From the NCBI GenBank assembly GCA_963738575.1, contig CAVTWY010000004.1, positions 1-64,000 on the forward strand: DNA of 64,000 nt, in the 5' to 3' direction. Shown in pieces: positions 1 to 7,897 of this stretch (positions within the stretch are counted from its first letter, which is position 1; each line of letters begins with the position of its first letter). The notes under the pieces were generated by a model, which made no database searches, was not told where the DNA came from, and saw nothing but the letters and a program-made list of their open reading frames with translations. Source of the stretch: CAVTWY01 sp963738575 (GTDB lineage: Bacteria; Pseudomonadota; Gammaproteobacteria; Burkholderiales; Burkholderiaceae_C). Made by a program: the position numbers and the translations under genes.

Positions 1-125
1 CGGGAGGGGTGGAGCATTCTTCATGCACGCCAAAAGACGTAAGTCGGCTGTGTGCGGCTTTAAGGTGGTGGCCTTCCTTCGCAATCGTCCGAGCCAAATC
101 CCTGTGTGAAAGGTCTTGATTAACG

Positions 126-559
126 ATGCAAATAGAGCGACAATCGACGCCTTTAATGAATCAATATTTGCCTTCCTTGCTGTTCCCTGAGTACCGGCGC
201 CGCGTCCTCGGCTTGCTGCTGCTTCGTCCGGACGAAGCCCTGCACGGACGCGAAATCGCCCGGCGCACGGGCCTGCCTGCTGGCACCATCACCCGCGAGC
301 TGACCAAGCTAGCCGAGTCAGGGTTGCTCAAGCGCACCAAGCGTGACAATCAACAGGTGTACAGCGCCGATACCGCGTGCCCCATCTTCGCCGAACTCGC
401 CTTCCGTGAAGCCGTGGAGTTGCTGCATCCCTGCCAAGCCACACTGGGCCGCGAGGTGAACCCCAAACTCTTCTCTGCGGTGAATTCACTGACAAGGCTG
501 CGACCGAGCCCTCCTTGATCGATGTGCTGGCCAAACCCAAAATCTTCCTGATCGGCTGA
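126..559 (+). pseudogene. Decayed winged-helix/nucleotidyltransferase gene (internal deletion and frameshift)
   Basis: The first ~95 codons encode a clear winged-helix DNA-binding domain of the kind that precedes a MNT-like nucleotidyltransferase domain (LFPEYRRRVLGLLLLRP, LHGREIARRTGLPAGTITRE). The text then jumps to the usual C-terminal end of such proteins (GREVNPKLFSA) with no nucleotidyltransferase GS-x10-DxD core between. The open frame ends at 518. One frame over, from about 483 to the stop at 557-559, the DNA reads EFTDKAATEPSLIDVLAKPK then IFLIG, the expected family C-terminus. So I see a catalytic-domain deletion plus a frameshift near 481-484. Start could be 126 or the ATG at 156, which fits the family better. 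A short HTH protein of 130 aa could still be made. Confidence 0.7.
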
Positions 560-621
560 CTGCGGGCGGGGTGGTGCTGGTAATATTCAACATGTAGTTT
601 GGTATTACGAGGAGCTTCGAA

Positions 622-876
622 ATGAACGTCATCACGCTCAAGCTGCCCGACGAGCTAAACGCCGCTTTGAAAGAGGTCAGCCGCAAGCGCGGGCTCTCCA
701 AGTCGGCTGTGGTGCGTGAAGCCTTGGAGCAATCGCTGTTGGCGCAGGGTGTGGTCGCTGGTGCTGCCGAACGCTGGGTTGCGCAGTGGCAAGGCACTTT
801 GAAACTGCCTGATGCGAGCGAGGTTGAAGGCTCCGACCCCAGGCTGGCGCATCTGCTGGCCAAGCACGTGCGCTGA
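622..876 (+). CDS. Ribbon-helix-helix antitoxin (CopG/Arc type)
   Basis: 84 aa. Residues 2-45 are a typical ribbon-helix-helix fold: a short beta strand (NVITLKLPDEL) followed by two helices with the KRGLSKSAVVREALEQ signature. The C-terminal half is the usual variable toxin-binding region. The downstream PIN-domain gene starts 6 bp after the stop, so the two are almost certainly co-transcribed. Family knowledge: such RHH proteins neutralise the PIN nuclease and autorepress the operon. The start has GAGGAG about 10 bases upstream (609-614). An AT-rich stretch at 578-608 probably holds the promoter and operator. Confidence 0.85.
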   Translation: MNVITLKLPDELNAALKEVSRKRGLSKSAVVREALEQSLLAQGVVAGAAERWVAQWQGTLKLPDASEVEGSDPRLAHLLAKHVR

Positions 877-882
877 GCCGCC

Positions 883-1287
883 ATGCGTTTGCTGATCGAC
901 ATCAACGTACTGCTCGACGTGGCGCTGCAACGCCCCGGCGCACCAGAATCTGCTCGGCTGTTGGCCCTGTGCGGCAGGCAGCACGAAGGCTGGCTGGCGT
1001 GGCATTCAATCGCCACCTTGGCCTATCTCGTTGAGCGGCAGACGTCGGCCATCTCGGGCCGGGAGTTGATCCGGGGCATGCTGGCCTGGGCCGATGTGGC
1101 CAAGACCGGGCGGGCCGATGCGCTGGCGGCGCTGGAACTGCCGATGCGTGACTTTGAAGACGCCCTACAAGTCGCGGCCGCCATGGCCTGTGGCGCGCAA
1201 TTCATCATCACCCGCAATGAGCGCGACTTCAAGGCGTCCCCCGTGCCTGCCTTGAGCCCGGACGCGTTCTTGCGCCGCTATCCGTAG
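883..1287 (+). CDS. PIN-domain ribonuclease toxin (VapC-like)
   Basis: 134 aa, the normal size for a PIN toxin. Acidic residues expected for the metal site are present: D5 in LLIDINVLLDV, the E of YLVERQTS mid-protein, D in MRDFEDALQVAAA, and D in ITRNERDF near the end. The fold order (hydrophobic strand with D, helices, C-terminal IITRNERDF strand) matches the PIN_3/VapC group. It sits 6 bp after an RHH antitoxin gene, giving a standard type II toxin-antitoxin pair. Family role: Mg2+-dependent RNA cleavage; the RNA target cannot be read from the sequence. Confidence 0.85.
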   Translation: MRLLIDINVLLDVALQRPGAPESARLLALCGRQHEGWLAWHSIATLAYLVERQTSAISGRELIRGMLAWADVAKTGRADALAALELPMRDFEDALQVAAAMACGAQFIITRNERDFKASPVPALSPDAFLRRYP

Positions 1288-1316
1288 ACCTGCACGGCCG
1301 AGGGCCATGATCCAAC

Positions 1317-1448
1317 ATGCTGGCCCACGAAGCGATGATCGCGGCCACAGCCAAGGTTCACAAGCTCACCGCAGTGACGCTCAACATGGGTGAGTATTCA
1401 AACTTTGGCGTTCAGGTGCTGAATCCGTTCAGGACACCAAAGGCTTGA
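1317..1448 (+). pseudogene. C-terminal fragment of a second PIN-domain toxin
   Basis: A 43-codon frame reads MLAHEAMIAATAKVHKLTAV, then a TLNMGEY segment and VQVLNPF near the end. This is the typical last third of FitB/VapC PIN proteins (IAATAxxHxLTVVTRN...F...GVxVLNPW). An in-frame stop lies immediately upstream, and no N-terminal PIN half or antitoxin is present. I read it as a remnant of a toxin-antitoxin locus different from the intact pair just upstream. No ribosome-binding site is evident. Confidence 0.6.
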
Positions 1449-1486
1449 TGGCGACAAAACGCCCCGAGCAACTGACGCGCAGACAT

Positions 1487-2347
1487 TCAAGTCGTGGCCC
1501 GCTCCACTTGCGCCGCCGCCACCAAAGCCGTCACCTCTTTGCGATACCGGTTGAGCTCTTGCACACTGGCAAAGCTGCGCTCCAGCAGCAGGCTCATGTT
1601 GTGCAGGATGCGCTCCACGACCTTGGTTTCCCACACGGCGTCAAACTTGATCTGTTTGTCGAGCCAGGCCTCCAGCCACGCTGGGTCGGGCAGGCGGCTC
1701 TGCACGGTGTCGCGGGGGAAGAGTTTTTGGTTGACGTGCAAGTTGGTGGGGTGCAGCGCTTGCGCGGTGCGCCGGGCGCTCGCCATCAACACCCCCACTT
1801 TGGCGAAGGCGGCACGCGCCTCATCACCAAACCGTTGCAAGGCGCGTTTCATGTAGCGCAAGTAGGCGCCGCCATGGCGTGCCTCGTCGCGCGCCAGCGT
1901 TTCATAGATGGCTTTGATGACGGGCTCGCTGTGCCATTCGGCCGCGCGCCGGTACCAGTGGTTCAACCTGATCTCGCCGCAAAAATGCAGCATCAAGGTT
2001 TCTAGTGCGGGGGCCGGGTCAAACTCAAACCGCACGGCGTGCAGTTCTTCTTCAGTGGGCACGAGCTCGGGCCGAAAGCGTCGCAGGTATTCCATCAACA
2101 CCAGCGAGTGCTTTTGCTCTTCAAAGAACCACACGCTCATGAAGGCCGAGAAATCGCTGTCATCGCGGTTGTCACGCAAAAACATCTCGGTGGCCGGCAG
2201 GGCCGCCCACTCGGTGATCGCGTTCATCTTGATGGTCAGGGCCTGCTCGTCACTGAGCATCGTGGCGTCATACTGCGCCCAGGGGATATCCGTCTCCAGG
2301 TTCCATCGAACCGACTCTAGCTGCTTAAAAAGTTCGGGGTAAAGCAT
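1487..2347 (-). CDS. Ferritin-like diiron protein (acyl-ACP desaturase-like fold)
   Basis: 286 aa from the ATG at 2347. A longer in-frame start at 2494 would add a proline-rich 49-residue stretch unlike any domain, so I reject it. Two diiron-type motifs are visible: EEQKH, in FFEEQKHSLVLMEY, and DEARH, in LARDEARHGGAY. Additional glutamates lie in TEWAALPATEMF and HFCGEIRLNHWY. The E-x2-H pairs and their spacing resemble the soluble acyl-ACP desaturase/ferritin-like superfamily. Substrate is unknown; a desaturase, oxygenase or iron-handling role are all possible. It is a single gene, converging with the fragment upstream. Confidence 0.7.
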   Translation of the reverse strand: MLYPELFKQLESVRWNLETDIPWAQYDATMLSDEQALTIKMNAITEWAALPATEMFLRDNRDDSDFSAFMSVWFFEEQKHSLVLMEYLRRFRPELVPTEEELHAVRFEFDPAPALETLMLHFCGEIRLNHWYRRAAEWHSEPVIKAIYETLARDEARHGGAYLRYMKRALQRFGDEARAAFAKVGVLMASARRTAQALHPTNLHVNQKLFPRDTVQSRLPDPAWLEAWLDKQIKFDAVWETKVVERILHNMSLLLERSFASVQELNRYRKEVTALVAAAQVERATT

Positions 2348-2805
2348 CGGCGATCCATGGTTTTTGCGCCAAGTGGGAGCGTCCAGAACCCCGTTCGGCG
2401 ACTCGGCTTCCACGGGGCATGTGCGGCGCGTGTGCCCCCAACGATGGAACCATTCTAGGGGTGTCGGCGGTGGTTGGGGTGGCGGCCAACGCAAGCCACG
2501 GAACTTTTGCCGCTTTGGGCCTGTCTACTGCCTAGCGGTGGCTGCCAAACGCCAGGGTTTTGAGGCTTGTGGTGATGTTTGCAGCACCTTTGGTTTTCTG
2601 TCGCGCAGCCGTGCGCCCTACCCTTGGGCGCCGAAATCCCGAGACGACGATTCTCCTCCTCCCTCTCTTTGTGGTTTCGTCTTGGGGCGCCGCGCGACGG
2701 CTCTTCTGCCTGGCGCCCTGAAAGGCCCGACCCAAGCTGCATGCGAAGCCCTTGAGGCTCGGGCAGCTTTGGTTTTTGAGGGCGGCACCGCCCGCCCCCG
2801 CGCCT
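2348..2805. other. Intergenic region without a supported gene
   Basis: 458 bp between two minus-strand genes. Overlapping open frames on both strands are low in coding character (runs of R, P, G) and none resembles a family. The segment must contain the promoter of the ferritin-like gene near 2348-2450. A perfect GC-rich hairpin (GGGCGGCACCGCCC) lies at 2780-2793 just beyond the corA stop and may act as its terminator, although no T-run follows it on the minus strand. Confidence 0.5.
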
Positions 2806-3789
2806 CTACTTCAGCCAGCCTTTGTGGCGGAAGTAAATGAAGGGCGCAGCCACCGACGCCACCATCACCGCCACTGCCAAGGGGTAGCCCCAAGGTTGGT
2901 TGAGTTCGGGCATGTGTTTGAAGTTCATGCCGTAAATGCTGGCAATCAAAGTAGGCGGCAGCATGGCCACGCTGGCGACCGAGAAGATCTTGATGACCTT
3001 GTTTTGGTTGATGTTGATAAAACCCACGATGGCGTCCATCAAGAAGTTGATCTTGTCGAACAAAAACGCGGTGTGGCTGTCCAGCGAATCGATGTCGCGC
3101 AGAATCTGCCGCGCTTCTTCAAACTGCTCGGCGTTGAGCATGCGGCTGCGCATCATGAAGCTCAAAGCTCGGCGCGTGTCCATCACGTTGCGGCGGATGC
3201 GGCCGTTCAAATCTTCTTCACGCGCAATGGCCGCCAGCGCCTCGCCCGCGGTTTGGTCGTTGACATCGTCTTTGAGCACCCGCGCGCTCACGGCCTCAAG
3301 TTTGTCGTAGATGTTTTCCAGCGCATCGGCGCTGTATTCGGCGTCGGCGTCGTAGAGCTTGAGCAGCACGTCTTTGGCGTCTTGAATCAGCGCCGGAATG
3401 CGTCGTGCACGCATGCGCAGCAGCCGAAACACGGGCAAGTCTTCGCTGTGGATCGAGAACAAAACGTTTTGGTGCAAGATGAAGGCCACACGCACGTTGC
3501 GCGCACTTAAGCCCGCCTCGCCCCCGTCCACCAAAAAGTCGGTGCGAATGTGCAGCTCGCCGTTGTCTTCTTCGTAAAAGCGGGCTGATTCTTCCAGGTC
3601 GTCGTCGACCACATCGTCGGGGATCACGACCCCGAATCGATCGGCCACCCAGCGCTTTTCGTCAGCCGTGGGAGCTTCTAGGTCAACCCACACGGGTTGG
3701 GCCTGCGCCAGGGCCTCTTGGCTTTCAATTTCTTGTTGAAACAGGCGCCCCTTCAGCTTGCCGCCATCGAGGGTAAAAACGTTGAGCAT
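2806..3789 (-). CDS. corA: CorA-family magnesium/cobalt transporter
   Basis: 327 aa inner-membrane channel protein. The long acidic/alpha-helical cytoplasmic domain fills residues 1-260. Two transmembrane helices follow near the end, and the diagnostic GMN motif (IYGMNFKHMPELNQPWGYP) sits at residues 287-289 at the end of the first. The basic tail FRHKGWLK is typical. Family role: pentameric Mg2+ (Co2+, Ni2+) channel. Monocistronic, preceded by 400 bp of non-coding DNA. Length and motif order match proteobacterial CorA. Confidence 0.95.
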   Translation of the reverse strand: MLNVFTLDGGKLKGRLFQQEIESQEALAQAQPVWVDLEAPTADEKRWVADRFGVVIPDDVVDDDLEESARFYEEDNGELHIRTDFLVDGGEAGLSARNVRVAFILHQNVLFSIHSEDLPVFRLLRMRARRIPALIQDAKDVLLKLYDADAEYSADALENIYDKLEAVSARVLKDDVNDQTAGEALAAIAREEDLNGRIRRNVMDTRRALSFMMRSRMLNAEQFEEARQILRDIDSLDSHTAFLFDKINFLMDAIVGFININQNKVIKIFSVASVAMLPPTLIASIYGMNFKHMPELNQPWGYPLAVAVMVASVAAPFIYFRHKGWLK

Positions 3790-4191
3790 CTTCGGACTCC
3801 GGGCGCGCTAGGCGCGCAGGGGATGCACACCAGGGTGCAGACAGTAGCCGTTGGGTTTGATGGGCACCGCCTCACCCCAACTTCCAAGCCTGCTGCCACC
3901 ACGGCCAACGGCCAAGCGCCGGAATGGACGGTCACCGAGAGTGACACGCGTCCAATGAAGTCTCCTGTGTGATTACTTCGAGGCGAATTATGGAGCACTG
4001 CTTCACGACTTCCAAGCTTTTTACGGTTAAGCCCTCGATGTCAGCGTGTATGGCTTCGGAGCAGCTTGCCTAGGGGGCCTTTCAGGCGCAAACTGGGTTC
4101 ACGCTTGGGGGGCTTGTCAGCTCGATGTGGCGGCCCCTCCGGTGTTGATCCCCGTTCAACTTGACCCTTTGTTTCCCCAGGAGGCTATGGC
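3790..4191. other. Intergenic region between divergent corA and hpf
   Basis: 402 bp holding the divergent promoters of corA and hpf. I see no convincing gene. In many relatives rpoN lies directly upstream of hpf; here no sigma-54 coding remnant is recognisable. A purine-rich AGGAGG at 4180-4185 is the ribosome-binding site of hpf. Confidence 0.5.
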
Positions 4192-4521
4192 ATGAATTTG
4201 ACGATCAGTGGACATCACCTCGACGTCACGCCCGCTCTGCGCGAGTACGTATCAACCAAACTGGATCGCGTGACGCGACATTTCGACCAAGTCGTGGACA
4301 TCAACGTTTTGCTGTCGGTCGAAAAACTGAAGGAGAAAGAACGAAGGCAAAAAGCCGAAGTCACGGTGCACGTCAAAGGCCGTGACATTTTTGTTGAACA
4401 GACTCACGAAGACCTTTACGCCGCCATTGATCAGTTGGTCGACAAGCTCGACCGCCAAGTTTGCCGCCACAAAGATCGCCTGCAGGATCACCACCACGTG
4501 GCTGCCAAGCGGCTGACCTAA
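4192..4521 (+). CDS. hpf: Ribosome hibernation promoting factor, short form
   Basis: 109 aa, beginning MNLTISGHHLDVTPALREYV, the classic start of the HPF/YfiA (S30AE) family. The conserved basic helix (HRDF-like KLDRVTRHFDQV) and the second half VEQTHEDLYAAIDQLVDKLD are intact. The protein lacks the C-terminal dimerisation domain of long HPF, so 100S ribosome formation would follow the gammaproteobacterial-type RMF/HPF scheme or a variant. AGGAGG lies 7 bases upstream of the ATG. It precedes ptsN and hprK, the usual betaproteobacterial neighbours. Confidence 0.93.
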   Translation: MNLTISGHHLDVTPALREYVSTKLDRVTRHFDQVVDINVLLSVEKLKEKERRQKAEVTVHVKGRDIFVEQTHEDLYAAIDQLVDKLDRQVCRHKDRLQDHHHVAAKRLT

Positions 4522-4879
4522 GGCCAAGGCTGGGCCCCCCATCCCCGGGGGCCCTCGCCGCCAACGCATCGCCAGCCCCCCGTTGGCCCGGTGTCGGCCA
4601 AGCCCCGTGCCGTTGCCGCCCCTCCGTGGCGCACGGCCTGTCTTTTTTCATGTCAACTTGGGGCTCACCGCCTTGAGGTTGTCGTCCGATCCCTCGCGCC
4701 ACACGTTGAGGCCGTATCGAAACATTTTGTGCGCCGCAGCATCCGCACAACACCCACCCCGCCTGCCTGCGGGATGAGGGTGCAATCCCTAGGTTCTCTC
4801 TTCTGCCAATTCCTATAATTCGCTCCGTTTGGCCACACTTGATGTCGCCGAACAGGTGCCCCAACTATTGCATTGCAAC
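4522..4879. promoter_or_regulatory. hpf-ptsN intergenic region with candidate promoter
   Basis: 358 bp without a convincing gene. A perfect TATAAT lies at 4814-4819, about 60 bp before the chosen ptsN start, and is a good -10 candidate. The matching -35 is weak (TTCTCT around 4794). The spacing suggests ptsN-hprK has its own promoter rather than depending only on read-through from hpf. Confidence 0.45.
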
Positions 4880-5350
4880 ATGAACCGTCTAGCCTCGATC
4901 TTGCCGCTCACCAACGTGATGGTCGGCGTCGACGCCCCAAGCAAAAAGCGCGTTTTTGAGCACGCTGGGGTCTTGTTCGAGAACCAGCACAGCATTGCGC
5001 GTGCCGTGGTGACGGACAACCTTTTTGCGCGCGAGCGCCTCGGCTCCACTGGTTTGGGCCACGGCGTTGCCATCCCTCACGGCCGAATCAAAGGCTTGAA
5101 GCAGCCCCTGGCAGCCATCATCCAGGTGCAGCAGCCGATCCCCTTTGACGCCCCCGACAACGAGCCGGTGGGCCTGCTGGTTTTTTTACTGGTGCCCGAA
5201 GCCGCCATGCAGCGGCACCTCGAGATCTTGTCCGAAATCGCCGAGATGTTGTCAGACCGCAACCTGCGTGAGCGCCTTCAAGCCCCCAGCGGTGCCACCA
5301 ACCTGCACAGTTTGATCACGGGCTGGGAGCCGGTTCGATCGGTCGCCTGA
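4880..5350 (+). CDS. ptsN: PTS IIA-like nitrogen-regulatory protein PtsN (EIIA-Ntr)
   Basis: 156 aa from the ATG at 4880 (MNRLASILPLTNVMVGVDA). An in-frame ATG at 4829 would add 17 residues without family match. The PTS EIIA type-2 phosphorylation site is evident: GLGHGVAIPHGRIKG, with the phosphohistidine in IPH. Family role: terminal acceptor of the nitrogen PTS phosphorelay, regulating K+ transport and other processes by protein contacts. The stop is 10 bp before hprK, indicating one operon; ptsN with hprK is a conserved betaproteobacterial pairing. Confidence 0.93.
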   Translation: MNRLASILPLTNVMVGVDAPSKKRVFEHAGVLFENQHSIARAVVTDNLFARERLGSTGLGHGVAIPHGRIKGLKQPLAAIIQVQQPIPFDAPDNEPVGLLVFLLVPEAAMQRHLEILSEIAEMLSDRNLRERLQAPSGATNLHSLITGWEPVRSVA

Positions 5351-5360
5351 GCAGCCCGCC

Positions 5361-6434
5361 ATGAAAGCGATGTCGATCAGTGCGGATGTGCTTTTTGAGC
5401 TCCATCGACACGCACTGCGGTGGCAGTGGGTGGCCGGGCACACCCACCCTGAGCGTCGCTTCACCGACAGCGCCATGCGCGATGCCGGCTCGACCGCCGA
5501 CCTGATCGGTTACCTCAACTACATCCATCCGTACCGGCTGCAGGTGGTGGGGCACCGCGAGATCACTTACCTGAACCAGGGCCCGCCCGAAGAAACCGAG
5601 CGCCGCATCGCACGCATCGTCGATCTGGAGCCCCCCGCGCTGATCGTGGCCGACAACCAGGTGCCGCCCGAGCGCTTGGTGGCGATGTGCGACCGCGCTG
5701 GCATCCCACTTTTTGCCACAGCCGAGACCGCCGGGCAAGTGATCGACGTGCTGCGCGCCTATTTGTCCTTGCAACTTGCCGAACGCACCACGCGCCACGG
5801 GGTGTTCATGGACATTCTGGGCCTGGGGGTTTTGCTCACGGGCGAATCGGGCTTGGGCAAGAGCGAGTTGGGGTTGGAGCTTATCTCTCGCGGTCACGGC
5901 TTGGTGGCCGACGACGCGGTGGATTTGTACCGGGTGTCGCAAACGGCCCTGGAGGGGCGCTGCCCCGATTTGCTGCAAAACTTGCTGGAGGTTCGCGGCA
6001 TCGGGCTGCTGGACATCAAGGCGATCTTTGGTGAGACGGCGGTGCGCCGCAAGATGCGCGTCAAATTGATCGTTCATTTGGTGCGCAAAGAGACGATGGA
6101 GCGCGAGTTTGAGCGCCTGCCGCACGAGCCGCTTTTTGAAGACATTTTGGGCGTGCCGGTGCGCAAGGTGGTGATCGCGGTGGACGCAGGGCGCAACTTG
6201 GCGGTGCTGGTGGAGGCGGCGGTGCGCAACTCGATTTTGCAGTTGCGTGGGATCGATACGTACCAAGAGTTTTTGGAGCGGCACAAGAAGGCGCTTGAAG
6301 TCTGGGCGCTGATTGTTTGTTTGTTTGTTTGTTTGTTTGTTTGTTTGTTTGTTTTGTTGTTTGGTTGTGTTGTCTTTCTTTGCCTGATTGGTGCTGGGTC
6401 AGGCGCAGACGCCCAGGGCAGCGAGTGCCGGTGA
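5361..6434 (+). CDS. hprK: HPr kinase/phosphorylase with repeat-derived C-terminal extension
   Basis: 357 aa, against roughly 310-320 in the family. Residues 1-312 are a normal HprK: N-terminal domain, Walker A GESGLGKSELGLELISRG near residue 160, the HprK signature EVRGIGLLDIKAIFG, and the capping region ending GIDTYQEFLERHKKAL. Translation then enters the (TTTG)9 array, yielding a VCLFVCLFVCLF run and a hydrophobic 45-residue tail that stops at 6434. Role: ATP-dependent phosphorylation and dephosphorylation of HPr Ser46. The tail is not part of the family. Whether it is tolerated, cleaved or membrane-directing is unknown. Confidence 0.9.
   Translation: MKAMSISADVLFELHRHALRWQWVAGHTHPERRFTDSAMRDAGSTADLIGYLNYIHPYRLQVVGHREITYLNQGPPEETERRIARIVDLEPPALIVADNQVPPERLVAMCDRAGIPLFATAETAGQVIDVLRAYLSLQLAERTTRHGVFMDILGLGVLLTGESGLGKSELGLELISRGHGLVADDAVDLYRVSQTALEGRCPDLLQNLLEVRGIGLLDIKAIFGETAVRRKMRVKLIVHLVRKETMEREFERLPHEPLFEDILGVPVRKVVIAVDAGRNLAVLVEAAVRNSILQLRGIDTYQEFLERHKKALEVWALIVCLFVCLFVCLFVLLFGCVVFLCLIGAGSGADAQGSECR
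6316..6351 (+). repeat. (TTTG)9 microsatellite within hprK
   Basis: Nine uninterrupted TTTG units occupy 6316-6351, preceded by a partial TTG and followed by a degenerate T/G-rich stretch to about 6400. Because the unit is 4 bp, gain or loss of one copy changes the reading frame of the hprK 3' end. It abuts the palindromic repeat at 6401-6500. Confidence 0.97.
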
Positions 6435-6500
6435 GGCGGTCTACGCTTCGCTTCGACTGCCCTGCGATGCTCGGACTTGAAGCCCTGGGCGTCTGCGCCT
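6401..6500. repeat. Palindromic repeat with perfect 19-bp arms
   Basis: The 19 bases at 6401-6419 (AGGCGCAGACGCCCAGGGC) are the exact reverse complement of 6482-6500. The 62-bp spacer contains a 32-base module (6453-6484) that recurs in inverted orientation at 8231-8262 with two mismatches. The element overlaps the hprK stop codon at 6432-6434 and could form a large hairpin in the hprK transcript or DNA. Confidence 0.9.
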
Positions 6501-6568
6501 TCGGGGTACGGAGCCACCTGCTTGGTTTAACAGCCAGGTTATGTCTTATCGATGTAAAAGTCCGAACG

Positions 6569-6597
6569 GGCGGCTTGCGGTGGGCGGGTGGGGCTCA
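6569..6597 (+). repeat. Left arm of a palindromic repeat split by the IS element
   Basis: These 29 bases are the exact reverse complement of 8287-8315 on the other side of the IS. Beyond the 29 bp the similarity continues weakly. With the IS (about 6710-8215) removed, the two arms would flank a centre of roughly 180 bp, the same architecture as the palindromic elements at 49.2 kb and 60.1 kb. Confidence 0.85.
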
Positions 6598-6844
6598 CTG
6601 TGGGACGGCGAGAAGCGCAGGGCTTGATGCCCGCGCGCGCAGCGCGCCTCAAGCTCTGACTCGTCGCAACTGTTTGAGCGCAGCGGCCAAAGGCCGCGCA
6701 GCGAGATGGTATGGACGCCTCCCACCTCGTCAATCACGCAGGCACCAGCGCCACCATGCCTATTTAGGGGTGGGGTCTCGCGCCGTGCGGCATTGAGTGC
6801 CAAAGTGGTGATGTTGATCAACCCCTTGATGACGGAGACCCCAC

Positions 6845-7897
6845 ATGAATGCTACGACTTATGGCGTGGACACTGCCAAGAATGTGTTCCAAGTGCACTG
6901 GGTGGATACCGACACAGGCGAGATTGGGCGTAAGAAGATCAAGCGCGCCAAGTTCGTGGAATTCTTCGCTCAGCTGCAGCCAGCGGTGGTGGCCATGGAG
7001 GCTTGTGGAGGCTCCCACCACTGGGCGCGAACGCTTGGCCGCTTGGGTCACGATGTGCAGTTACTGCCTGCTGCGCAAGTGCGCGCCTTCGTGCGCGGCA
7101 ACAAGGACGACGCAGCCGATGCGCGCGCCATCTGGCTGGCGGCCAAGCAGTGCGACATCCGCCGCGTTCCCGTCAAGGACGAGCAGCAGCAAGCGGTACT
7201 GTCGCTGCACCGCACGCGTTCCCACTGGGTGAGCGTGCGCACAGCCACCATCAACGCCTTGCGCGGCCTGTTGGTGGAGTTCGGTGTGGCGCTGCCGCAG
7301 GGCAAGAAGGCAGGCCTCAGCGCTTTGGCTGAACAGCGCGCGCAGCTGGATGCGGTGCTGCCCGTCATCATGGTGAACTTGGTCAACGAGCAGCTGCGAG
7401 CCCTGGCTGAGTTGGACCACAACGTGGCGGTGATGGATGCGCAGATTGCGCTGATGCAAAAGGCCATGACAAGCGCGACCAGGCTGCGGCAAGTGCCTGG
7501 CCTTGGGGTGCTCGGGGCCACGGCCACGGCAGCCGTGCTGGGTGATGGCAAGGCGTGGCGCAGTGGGCGCGAGTTCAGCGCCAGCCTGGGGTTGGTACCA
7601 GGGCACACGGGCACCGGTGGCAAGGTGCGCATGGGCCGCATCACCAAACGCGGTGACCCGTACCTGCGCACGCTCATGATCTGCGGCGCGCGAGCCGTGA
7701 TGCAAGGCACCAAGCACCCAGCATGGATCGATGCGATGTTGTTGCGTCGGCCCTTCAACGTGGTGGTGGTGGCCGTGGCCAACAAGATGGCGCGTACCGC
7801 CTGGGCGCTTGTGGCGCATGCCAGGCCGTATGAAGCCGCCTGGGCTTCACGTCTACCAACGACGCAGGAGAAGCAAAGCCTTGCAGCCGGCGCCTAA
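6845..7897 (+). CDS. IS110-family transposase (DEDD, serine C-terminal domain)
   Basis: 350 aa. The N-terminal RuvC-like DEDD domain shows D9 in YGVDTAKNVFQVHW, E in VVAMEACGGSHHWA and the aspartates of KDDAADARAIW. The C-terminal Transposase_20 domain shows VPGLGVLGA, SASLGLVPGHTGTGGK with the putative catalytic serine, and the GRITKRGDPYLRTLM signature. All key residues are present and the frame is intact, so the enzyme looks functional. GGAG lies about 10 bases before the ATG. Family knowledge: these recombinases act with a bridge/seekRNA made from the element's non-coding end. Confidence 0.95.
   Translation: MNATTYGVDTAKNVFQVHWVDTDTGEIGRKKIKRAKFVEFFAQLQPAVVAMEACGGSHHWARTLGRLGHDVQLLPAAQVRAFVRGNKDDAADARAIWLAAKQCDIRRVPVKDEQQQAVLSLHRTRSHWVSVRTATINALRGLLVEFGVALPQGKKAGLSALAEQRAQLDAVLPVIMVNLVNEQLRALAELDHNVAVMDAQIALMQKAMTSATRLRQVPGLGVLGATATAAVLGDGKAWRSGREFSASLGLVPGHTGTGGKVRMGRITKRGDPYLRTLMICGARAVMQGTKHPAWIDAMLLRRPFNVVVVAVANKMARTAWALVAHARPYEAAWASRLPTTQEKQSLAAGA

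Noticed and set aside
3999..4191. Remnant of rpoN upstream of hpf
   Set aside because: No sigma-54 RpoN-box or HTH coding pattern in any frame.
4161..4385. ORF starting just before hpf in another frame
   Set aside because: It overlaps hpf completely, has no ribosome-binding site and is Arg/Ser-rich shadow sequence.
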